From Acanthochromis polyacanthus (taxonomy: Eukaryota > Chordata > Actinopteri > Pomacentridae), in assembly GCF_021347895.1 (NCBI RefSeq), contig NC_067125.1, positions 7,086,268 through 7,150,267 of the forward strand: a stretch of 64,000 bases of DNA, read 5' to 3'. Each line of letters starts with the position of its first letter. The stretch's first letter is position 1. The position numbers and the translations under genes are program-made. The notes below the pieces were generated by a model. That model made no database searches, was not told the DNA's origin, and saw nothing but the letters and a program-made list of their open reading frames with translations. Of the stretch, positions 12,208-24,200 are shown piece by piece.

Positions 12208-15200
12208 TAGATATTCACAGTGAAAACTTCCACATTTTCAAACTTTTTTGGGACATATTTGAACATTTTTTGGTGGAAAAAAAGGGATGCTAAAAAATTT
12301 TTCTTTAAGAACATTCAGAAAAAAATCAACCAAAATCCAGCGAATTTCGCTGGATTTTGGTTGATTTTTTTCTGAATGTTCTTAAAGAAAATATTAGAAG
12401 TTTTACTGATATATATATATATATATAATCACTTTAGATATTTTTAGGATTTTTTTGGAAGATTTTTATTCATTTTTTGAAAATATTTACAATTTTCATT
12501 TTTTTATTTTTTTAAGTTTATTTATTTTTTTAAGTTTTATTTCTTGCCAAATGTGGGGATTTTTTTACATCAAATTTTAAAGGAATTTTCTTCCACAAGG
12601 GTTTTGCAAATTTTTATAAATTTGGGGGATTTTTTGCTGAATTTTTGGATTATTTTCAGACAAGGGAACAATATTTTCTGGTGCCGTAAATGAGGACAAC
12701 TGGAGGGTTAAGACACCTGATCTTGACAATCCTGGTAAAATAGAGCTTAAAATAAGTTTTTCCAGCTAATTTTAAGATCTCAATATTCTAAATATCATAT
12801 CTTATTTTAAGAAATCTGACCAAGCCGTTTTTCACGTGTTCTATTGGCAGATTTTTTGACTTATTTCAAAGTAAAAGTTCCTTGAAATATATTTCTTTTC
12901 TTGTTTTCAGAGGGGCATTTTTTCCAGTGCTGCTGCCTGTGTGTGGACCGATGCAGACGTGCACATGGATCTGTTCATACTACAATGGGTGCATGTCAGT
13001 CTGCTGTGTTGATAATAACACCGGTCTTCAAATCAAACGCAGAAACCACACGACCCCCGTAGATTTCTATGGAGCGCCGAGTGTGACTGTTATTTCCAGG
13101 ACACAGCAGCTGGTTACAGGTCGGGCTGCAGCTGATGATTATTCCAGAGATGTGCCAAACACAGTGGGCAAACAGCTCAGGGTTTGTTTGTCAATAAATA
13201 GCAGCTCCAGCAGCAAATATCTTGATTACAACTGCTTAAATGAGAAATTACAAAGGCGTGGATGGTGCTGAATCTCCTCACACTCTCTCTCATAAGCATT
13301 TGTTGGGAGCATTCGGTTTCCTGGCTCGTGTACATTTGGCACACTGGCAGCACGTTCAGTCCATATGTTCACTAATTCTGGACTGGACATCCACAGAGGG
13401 GTCTGTGTGGACCCTGGTCGACTTTGGCAGATGACAAAACCCCACATGTTGATACGACTGGCTCTTTAGGTTTGTTATCTGTGATACTGGAGGTCTTAAT
13501 GCGTGTTTTTCAGGCTGTCATCAGTACACTGAAGTTTTAAGGCAGAAATCCTCCGTGTTTACCTCAGGATGTGTCTTCTAACCTCTGATAGTCCTGTTAC
13601 TTTTCCAGCTTAAACATTTGCTGAAAAGCATAAGAAGTACATCAAATAAACTCCATAATCTACTGTCCCATCACTACTTGGTGGTTATGCAGTGTTACAT
13701 TCATGGCCTGCAGCCTCAGTGGATCAGGCTGTGAGTGTGGTCCCTCCACAGTTTCACCAAACTAGCCAGTCAACACTAATGTAACACAAACAGAGTGCTC
13801 ATTTGTCCAGAGTACTTTCAGTCAGTCTCATCAGTAAACCATGATAAAACACACAACAACTTCAGTGTGTAAACAATGATGGCATTACAGGCTCAATAGT
13901 AAGAAGGCCATAATGCCACAGACCTCTGAGCTGAAGCAAAGAGCTCAAACCAAAATGGTACATCGCTCTGAGAGGAACTGCAGAGATGAAACATAATCCT
14001 CTGTGGGGCTACACTTTATGTTTATATGTTATTATTACTCCGCCAAGGAACGCAACACAGTTATGTGACGATCTTCACAACATTACTCAAAACAGACTAA
14101 CAGATTTGGATGAAATTTTCAGGGAAGGTCAGAAATGACACAAGAACCAAGTGATTAGATTTTGTCAGTGATGCAGCTTATAGTCTGGATCCACGGATTT
14201 GTTAAAGATTTCTGTATCATTGCTAGAGAGCAGCACAGCTTCACTGTAACCATGACAACAAGTGAACACTACATCAGCTGCCTGCTGATGATCACATGAT
14301 TGTGATCCTACTACAAATTCACCGCTGAGGACTTATCAGGACTTATCCATCAGAAATGATACAAGGAACAACTGATTCAATTGTGGGGGTGTTTCTGAGT
14401 CCCATCAATTCCCGCTACACATTTAGGTCATTTGATTCAGTATCCATACATAACACACACATACAGAACACACACCTGTGCTCATTCATTCATCAGAAAT
14501 GATTTAAAGACTGAGCAGCCTTGGTGGAGTACTGCTCTCTTTGATTGCTTTCCTTGTTAGTGATGTGATCTATATCGTAAACACCAGAATATTGTTTAGT
14601 GCACCTTCAAAATTTCAGGTCACCATGTTTAAACCGGCTTGTGTCATTTGCTACATCATATTTTGTGGATGATTCAAATGGAAGCCAAACACTGATTAAA
14701 CTCATCGTCCTCTATAACATTTTAGCACATTGGTGTAAAACAGCTGCAGGTCAGTGAAGCCAACAAGCAGCGTTGTCCTTCACTTTTGCTCGACATGCTC
14801 ACGCTGTTGTGACTACAGCAGCAGGATGAGCTCTGATATGACGTCCACAGGCCGAAAAGCTTCACCAGGCCAGGCGCTGACTGACTAACCAGCACATTAA
14901 TGATGTTCTGTCTGTCGAGTATTTTCCCATGGACCGGAGTCTGTCTGTCTGTTTGTCTGTCTGCCTCCTCTGAGTCTTGCGTCTGTGTGTTTTTTCGAAA
15001 TGGCTCGTTTAGTTTTCATGATGTCGGAAGGGGAATAATGAGGTCTCGCTGAGGTTTGGCTTGACCTCGGCTTGATTTGCCATGGTAACTCATGGCACTC
15101 TGTTACACACAAACACCTTGCTGCATCTTCCCCTGTCTGTCTGCCTCTGAACCCGTCTGTCTGCAGCCTGTCGGTGTCTCTGCCTCCTGCTGACGGCCTC

Positions 15201-18200
15201 GCTGTCGCTGGTGCACCGACAGATTTATTGGCTGCCTCCCACCTGTGCTCCGACAGCCGGCAGAGAGAGAAGTTGAGTGTTGACTCAGGTTGTCAGGTGC
15301 TCTCTCTGCTCTTTCAGTCCCCTTCATTCCCTCTATCTGCTTCACCTCACCAGCAGGGAAATCAGACAGACAATAATATCTAAAGCTCTTTAAATGTGTG
15401 TGTGTGGGAGGGAGAGACGTGAAGAATTAGCAGTGGAAATGAATACAGGGTTCAACCACTGTGAAATACCTCGTAAACATTTGATATTCTGATTTCCTGG
15501 AGATGATAATACCTGCATGATTGGACAGAAACTCAGTCAGACGCAGCGTGAAGCAGCCAGTTATTGCTCTTTCCTATCCCATTTTCGTACCTGTGGGAAA
15601 CCATCGATTTGCCATCTTGTATCTTTTCACACTCAATCACTGGGGCTTTTATTACCAGCGTGTTATACACCGATCGTCTGCTGGCGAAGGCTCTGACTGT
15701 AGAGGAAGGCTGATGTTGTGGTGGAAGCTCGGGGAGGCAGCTTTACAAAGACCTACTTGTAATGCAGAGCAGATAAAACTAGGGTTACCACCAACTCCTG
15801 AGGGAAATATCTCCAGCACGGCACTGTGTTGGTGCTAAGCAGACCTTTGTACGCCTACCTGTTGCAACAGTGTCAAAAATGTGTAGAAAATATTAAGCCT
15901 GCTCTGGTTTGTGTTTGTGCTGTTGTTGGTTCTGTTATAGAAATTTCTCTGCTGCATAAAATACACACTGGAAAAAAATGCCCCTCTGAAAGCAAGAAAG
16001 AAAAAAAGCTTATTTCAAAGAACTTTTAACTTGAAATAAGTGGAAAAAATCTGCCAGCAGAACAAGCGAAAAATGACTTGGTAAGATTTCTTGAAATAAG
16101 ATCTGATATTTAGAATATTTAGATCTTAAAATTAGCTGGGAAAACTTATTTTAAGCTTTATTTTACCAGGACTGTCAAGCTTAGGTGTCTTAAAATAAGC
16201 CAGATATGCTTTAAAAAAGAAACAGTTTTTCACTCAAAAATAGATGTTTTCATGTAACTTCCTAATTTGAGATGTATTAACCCTCCTGTTGTCTTCATTT
16301 ATGGGCACCAAAAATACTGTTTCCTTGTCTGAAAAAAAATCCCCAAAAAATCACCAAAAAAATTCTCCAAATTTCTGAAAATTTGCTAAACCTTCAGAAA
16401 GAAAACTCCAATAATTCCTTAAAAGTTTTATTGAAAAAAATAAATTTTAAAAATACCTAAATTTCGCAAGTTTTATTTAAAAAAATTAAAAATCCCCCAA
16501 ATTTGGCAAGAAAATTCTTGTGAATATTTTCAAAAAATCTTCCAAAAAAATTCTAAAAATATCTAGAATGATTACATTTCTATAAGTTAAACTTGTAGTA
16601 TTTTCTTTAAGAACATTCACAAAAAATCAACCAAAGTCCAGCAAAGTTCGCTGGATTTTGGTTGAAAAAAATCCAGTGAACTTTGTCCACTTTTATCTCC
16701 TCAGGAGATAAAGGTGGACAAAGAGATGGAGAACAGACTGAAGAAGTCTTTCTCCAGGGTGATTCTCTACAGCAAAACTCTCTCCAAAGAGAAGGAGGAC
16801 CTCATGCTGGTCTTCATGCTAAGCAACATCAACAAAATCTTTAAGATACCAGGAGCTCTGCACAAAGGAGTCAGCGACAAACTGGCTGTCCAGTTTCCAG
16901 ATCCATAATAGCCATTGCTCTTTGTGTTTCCTGCTAATGTTGAGATAACCGGAACATTTTCTAATGTCAAACCCCAGTGTTGCACTGCTCGTATCTAGAC
17001 ATTGTGTCAGTTTTTCTGTTTCAAATGTCATCACTGGGCATTTGAAAAGCAGTGTAAGATTTGTTCTTTGAGCAGCACTACAGGCCTGGCTTTCTTCACT
17101 GGAAAAAATGCCCCTCTCAAAACAAGAAAAAAGAACTTATGTCAAGGAACTTTTACCTTGAAATAAGTGAAAAAATCTGCCAATAGAACAAGTGAAAAAT
17201 GGCTTGGTAAGATTTCTTGAAGTAAGATATGATCTTGAGATCTTAAAATTAGCTGGGAAAACTTATTTTGAGCTGTATTTTTATCAGGATTGTTAAGCTT
17301 AGGTGTCCTATCCCTCCAGTTGTCCTCATTTACGGCAACAAAAAATATTGTTTCCTTGTCTGAAAATTTTTTGTAAAAATTCAGCAAAAAAATTTCCCAA
17401 ATTCATAAAAAAATTGCAAAATCTTCAGTAAGAAGTTTCCCCTAAAAAAAAAAAATATATATATATATAAAAACTATTTTGACAAGAAATAAAAAATTTA
17501 AAAACTACAGAAATTGTAAATATTTCCAAAAAATGAATAAAACTCTTCAATAAAAATCCTAAAAAATATCTAAATTGATTACATATATATATATCAGTAC
17601 ATTCAGAAAAAATGTATCAGAAATATCAACATATCAGAAAAAAACTTTCTTTCCGAATGTTCTTAAAGAAACATTTTTAAAAAAATATTTATTTATTTCC
17701 ACCAAAAAATTTTCCCAAAGATTTTAGAAAATGTGGAAGTCTTCACTGGGAAAATATTTTTCCCCACATTTTTAAACTTTAAAACGGGTCAACTTGACCC
17801 ACAGGATGACAGGAGGGTTTAAACAAGATAATTTCAAGATTGTTTGACAAGATATTTAAGATGCATTGTCTTAAAACAAGTCCCTCCATCCTGCTGAAAT
17901 GTCTCTTGTTAAGGGAATTATCTTAAATCAAGTGGGATGAGACATTTTGACTAAAAATAAGACAAACAGGCTTGGTGAGATTTTGAGTTTTTGCCGTGTT
18001 CTTGTCTTTCTCTGTTACACCTATTGTCTTCCTCTTGTGTTTTCCTGTGCAGAGTACAGTAAGTACGTGGTGTTTAGTGTGCTGACAGTGCAGCATTTTT
18101 TCACTGGTATCCACAAGGTAAACAGACCTGTATTGCTTTGCATAAACAACACAGCTGAATTATTTTCTATATCCTCGGTTTGAATTAGAACTCTTTCCTT

Positions 18201-21200
18201 GAGGTCCTCTTAAAGTCTGTTCAGTGTGTTTTGTATTTGAGCCGTCTCCTTCCAACTGTTAGCCAGAATGAGGACGTTAACTTCCGTCCTGAAATATTAA
18301 TACAGGCTTTGACTTGCAATTAGGATATAATGAAGCTTCAAAATTAATCTCAGCACTTCAAAAGCACTTGGATTCATATTCTTCCTCCACTTTAATCCTA
18401 ATCTTTTTTTCCTCATCCTCTGACTCATCCGTTCTGCCCTCCATACCAGGTCCTACATTGTACACTTGTGCCTGTCCTCACTGAGCAGCACAGAAACCCA
18501 GAGGCTGCTATGGCTTTACAATGACTCTGAGTGTTCACAGCACCCAGAGGAGAATGGAGGAAACAATGAAACACCCATTTCTAAAAATATATGAGATTAT
18601 GACAGACCCACCGGCGGTGCTGTGAGAGCAGGAGACGACACACGATCCAGGAGAAAAGGTGATTCAGGCGGATGGGGTTTCTGATAAATTTAATGATCTG
18701 CTCTCAAAGGGCTTAGAAGAAACTGTGCCTTTTTGAATTTGTGGGTCCAGATGGTGTAACAGAGCACCTGTCTTCACTCTCAGCGCTTCTCTCTTGCTTC
18801 AAAACATTCAAAAATAGCAAAAGCTGTGGACTGTCCACTTGCATCTTGTACTGGTTTAGAACAATGACGCTTCACTGCAAAAATTTAAAATGTTACCGAG
18901 TCTGTTTGTCTTATTTTTAGTCAAAATGTCTCATCCCACTTGATTTAAGATAAATTCACTTCACAAGAGACATTTCAGCAAGATGGAGCGACTTGTTTTA
19001 AGACAACGCATCTTAAATATCTTGTTAAATCAAACAATCTTGAAATTATCTTGTCTTGAGTTGAATTTTACAAGAAAACTCAAAATAAGTTTAACTCTCG
19101 TGTCGTCCTGTGGGTCAAAGTGACCCGTTTTAAAGTTTAAAAGTGTGGGGAAAAATATATTTTCACAGTGAAACTTCTAATGTCCACATTTTCAACATGT
19201 TTTGGGAAATTTTTGAGCATTTCTTTGGTGGAAAATAAGAAATGTTAAAAATGTGTCTTTAATAACATTTGGGGAAAAAATCAACCAAAATCCAGTGAAA
19301 TTCGCTTGACTTTGGTTGATTTTTTTTCCTGAATGTTCGTAAAGAAAATATTAGAACTTTTACTGGTATATATGGAATCACTTAAGCTATTTTTAGGATT
19401 TTTTTTGGAAGGTTTTTATTACTTTTTTGAAAATATTTACAATTTTTAGATTTTTTTATTTCTGTTTCTTGCAAAATTTAGGGATTTTTAAATGTATCTT
19501 TTAAATAAAACTGTTAAGGAATTATTGGAATTTTCTTCCTGAAGATGTTTGCAAATTTTCAGAAATCTGGGGAAAAGTTTTTTTATTTATTTTTTTCAGA
19601 AAAAGAAAAAACATTTTTTGGTGCCTTAAGTGAAGACAACAGGATGGTTAAGACACCTAAGCTTGAGAATCCTGGTAAAATAGAGCTTAAAATAAGTTTT
19701 CCCAGCTAATTTTAAGACCTCAGTATTTTAAATATCAGATCTTATTTCAATAAATCTCCCCAAAACATTTTTCACTTGTTCTACTGGCAGATTTCAAAGT
19801 AAAAGTTTCTTGACAGGGGCATTTTTTTCCAGCGTTCTTCTTTCATTATGCAGCCCAGTCAAATGAAGCCTTGTGGTGACGCAAAGAAATCCAAATGTAG
19901 CCTTTGCTGTGTGTGCCCATGATGTAAAGCCCACTGCTGTACGGTGACACGGAGCCTCACCCTTCATGCTTCACATGCATTGGCGTGTCTGAATATGAAT
20001 GCTCAAGTGTATCTGAATCAGAAGAAGTAGCACGGATGCTTAGCCGTGTCCATCTCCAGCTCGTCCTCCTCCTCCACACAACAACGCCGTCATCTGTTTG
20101 TGACTCATGTTTATTCCCAGTGGACCAGTGACCTCTTGTAGCTGTGTGAATAATGGTATTACCCGCTGAGCCCCACTGCTGCCTGACTCAGATAAAGACA
20201 CTTTGTGCACAGCAACTCTCACTTGATCTCAGTGTGTTTTGTAGATGTGTTACTGAGTGGAGGCCATCTGCTTCTTCTGCACGTCATGAAGCGGAGAGGT
20301 AATGTCTACAGTTTGTGTGATTGTGTCAGGAAATCTTTTATTAAAAGAGGAGATTGATTTTATATTCATTTTATGCTTCTCGGCACAAGACAGAGTCCTG
20401 CAGTTAGTGGATGGTGGGCGGGGTCTTTCAGTGAGGTGTTGACCTTCCTTCATGTCCACTGAGAAGAACCAGCTCAACTCTTTCTTCTTTCAGCAAAGCC
20501 ATATTTAATTTGAGGAGGCAAAAATATATATAGTTAATCAGATTTACAGTGTATCCAAATGCTAGGGACACCCTGTGGTTTTATTTTGTAAAGGTGAACC
20601 ATCACTATTTTTAAAAAATATGGCAAAACTGCTTTCTGATCTACAGTATTTAATGTATTTTCTCCCGGTAAGGTAACAGTATGATGTAGTAGGGAAATTT
20701 TCAACTTTCAAAGAGCCACAGAGTCTTATTTATGAGGTTGAAAAGGTGGTTTCACCTGTTTGTTGTCCTGTACGGCACCATTAGTTTTAGACTTCGCTTT
20801 TATAGACTTATTGATATAAAAGGCTTTCTTATAATTTCCTTTTAGGGTCAATAGTAGTTTGAGTCTCTAAATCTGTGTCATTTCATATATAGCTGGTTGG
20901 TTGGAAAGGAGCGACAGTAAAGCAATAAAATAAATCTAAAAGATTTGTTCATTAGACAAATATTAATGAATCATGAACAAATGTAATCTGGGAGAAAATA
21001 CATTTCCCTCCGAAACGAACTGAAATTATAGTTTAGCTGAATAAGAACATACATTTTTGGAGACAAAGTTCACACTTTTTGTCAATATTTAGTTACAATA
21101 AGCATTTTTAAGCGAAAATGCCAAACCTTGAGTGCTTCCAGCTTGTCTTATGTGACTATTTACTGACATATGACAGTAAAATGACTATCATTTTGATTTT

Positions 21201-24200
21201 CCTGAGACACATTATTAAACTTCTTTAGGAGCAAAACAATGAATTGCTCGACTGAGAAAATTATTGAAGTCGTGACTTACCGATTATGTCAGTATCCACA
21301 TATGAAGGAGAAAAGTAGGAGTTGCTGATTATGTTGCCAGTCAGCCATTAAATTACAGGGTGACCCAAAAAAAAGTTTACACTGGCAGAATACAACTTTA
21401 ATACCATGTTTATTCAGCTTAGAATTAGAATTTATTCACAAATTATGCATCATTGTAAAGAGCATGTACGGTAGATTCTACTTTTTAATGTGTCCCCCCT
21501 TAAGTGTCACAACAGCCTGCAGGCGCCTGCGGAATGCTTGACAGGTCTTCTTTATGTAGGATGCCGTCATCTTCTCCCAAGATCTAAGAATGGACCTCTC
21601 CAAGGCTGGCACAGAAGGGTGCGGCTTCTTACAGGCACTGTCCTCCACAGTTGCCCATATGTTATAATCCAGGGGATTGAGAGCTGGACTCTGGGGTGGC
21701 CACATTTCCTTGGACCAGAATGCATGCAAGTTGGCATCCAACCATTCCTGAGTCCTTTTGGAGGTGTGTGCTGGTGCTCCGTCCTGCTGGACTTCATGTT
21801 CAGATCATTCTTGATGAGCCGTTGCATTGAGGAGCGGCTCACATCAAGCTCACGTGTCATCTTTCTCATGGACCTCACAGGATTTGTCTTGATGCACCGT
21901 TTGACCTTGTCAATCAAGTTTCTGGTCCGCACAGACCGGGGACGACCAGACCCAGGCTTTCGTGAGGCTGTTCCAGTATCTTTCAGCTTCTTTTTAATTT
22001 TGTAGAATGCACATCTGGCTATTCCCAGCTGTGCTGCAATTTCAGTAGGTGTCAGACCGGCACACAGCAGTTCAGGTACAGCTAAAGTTTTCTTCATTTT
22101 CAACAGAAGCACATGAATTTGAGAGAAGAGAGATAACCAGCTGCATTGACAGACTTTAAGGAATCATTGGAACATGAAAACCTAGTTAGAGATGCACAAG
22201 CAATCAATTGAGTGTAAACTTTTTTTGGGGGTCACCCTGTACTGTCCTCAGCTTTGTGTTGTTTCTGCAAGCACCTTATAACAATCTCTAGTTATCTATA
22301 TCTCATTGTGACAGAGCCCAGCAGTGGACACTGTAATATAACAAGAGTGAAGGAGGAATAAAGGAGGCTGGGGTAGATGGATGGGCTGGCAAAGCATTGG
22401 CCTTTAACAAAAGAGACTACTGTTCATCCTCAGTCCGAGGTTTATTATTGTAACCATGACATGCAGCCTTTTAAACCCACATCATGACTTTCCCCTAAAT
22501 CTAACCAAACAAAGGGAGAGTATCTGCTCTTATTGCAGGTACTAATTCAGGAAACACTCATAATGGTTGTATGTAAGGGGCAGTGAGACTGACCTAGATA
22601 GTCATTCAGGTTGGAGGTCCTGTTGCTATTTTTTATAAACAAACCATCTGAATAGTGAAAGGATCCAAAAGAACTAAACTAAGCTTCGCATGAGTCACCT
22701 GAATTTCTGTGATTCAGCCACTCGAGAAAGTACAGCAGGGAGACACTCATGTGGGTCAACCAATCAAGACGGAACAAAAGACAGGATGTTTGATCAGCAG
22801 CAGCACTGGAAAAAATGCCCCTCTCAAAACAAGGAAAAATAAACCTATTTCAAAGAACTTTTACCTTAAAATAAGTGAAAAAATCTGCCAATAGAACAAG
22901 TGAAAAATGTCTTGGTAAGATTTCTTAAAATAAGATCTGATATTTAGAATATTGAGATCTTAAAATTAACTGGGAAAACTTATTTTAAGCTCTATTTTAC
23001 CAGGATTGTCAAGATTAGGTGTCTTAACCCTCCTGTTGTCACCAAAAAATATTGTTGCCTTGTCTGATTAAAAAAATCCAAAAATGTAGCAAAAAAAAAT
23101 CTCCAAATTTATAAAACATTGCAAAATCTTCTGGAAGAAAATTCCTTAAGTTTCCCTTAAAGGTTTCATTTATTTATTTATTTTAAATCCCCAAATTTGG
23201 CAAGAAATACATTTTTTAAAAATAAAAAAAATCTAAAAGTTGTAAATATTTTCAAAAAAATGAATAAAAATCTTCCAAAAAAAAAATCCTAAAAATATCT
23301 AAAGTGATTTTATATGTATCAGTAAAAGTTTTAAGATTTTCTTTAAGAACATTCAGAAAGAAAATCAACCAAAATCCAGCGAATTTCGCTGGATTTTGGT
23401 TGATTTTTTTTTCTGAATGTTCTTAAAGAAATATTTTTTAAGCATTTCTTTTTCTTCCATCAAAAAATTTCCCAAAAAATTTGAAAATGTGGAAGCTTTT
23501 ACTCTGAAAATACATTATTTTTTCCACATTTTTAAACTTTAATACGGGTTCATTTGACCCGCAGGACAGCTCGAGGGTTAAAACAAGATGATTTCAAGAT
23601 TGTTTGACTTAACAAGATATTTAAGATGCATTGTCTGAAAACAAGTCCCTCCATCTTGCTGAAATGTCTCTTGTTAAGTGAATTTATCTTAAAGCAAGTG
23701 GGATGAAACATTCTGAGTAAAAAAAAAGACAAATAGACTTGGTAAGATTTTGAGTTTTTGCTGTGTGGGTGAGTGTGGTCCAGCCTGAATCGTGGAGAGA
23801 GAACGGCACGTTTGCCTGATTTTCTTCCACATGAACACTCCAGCGGCTGATTTCCCTAGCTCCTCCCCTCTGGTTGAAATCGGCCTAATCAGTGTAATCA
23901 GATGCTGTAGTGATTGCTGGGAATGTGACTCGGCATAAATGCAGCTCCAGATGGCACATGATTAGATAAAATCGCAGAGCAAGACGATTGCAGGGAAGTC
24001 GGCGATGTCTCTGGAAATATGTCACAACTGCTCATTCAGACGTGGTGAAAGACTCCTCTGCTGTGTTGTGAGGTAACATTGATCAAACATAAATCAAAGC
24101 ACCGTCAACCTCTGTGCTTCCTGTGAAAACCTTGTTGCAGAGGAGGCGAAGGTTTTTCTTTCTCACCTTCTCTGTCGCAGGCAGAGGAGAAGAGGAAAGA

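Larger units (their letters stand above)
11839..12929 (-). mobile_element. Composite CACTG element, copy B, inverted relative to copy A
   Basis: Starts cactgcaaaaactcaaaatc and ends ggggcattttttccagtg, the reverse complement of copy A's layout. The inner MITE runs from about 12022 (aaccctcgtgtcgtcc, with one extra A at the TTAA) to the TTAA at 12708. It differs from other copies by a tetranucleotide microsatellite at 12088-12206. The central palindrome (12300-12390) is the best preserved in the window. Copies A and B are inverted and about 560 bases apart, so this region could form a large cruciform. Confidence 0.85.

Noticed and set aside
12099..12314. Minus-strand frame with repeated YLSI and RSID units
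   Set aside because: Encoded by the tetranucleotide microsatellite, not a protein gene.
12882..13271. 129-codon plus-strand frame, Cys-rich at the start
   Set aside because: Begins within the end of a transposon copy, has no recognisable domain, no signal peptide pattern and no splice partner.
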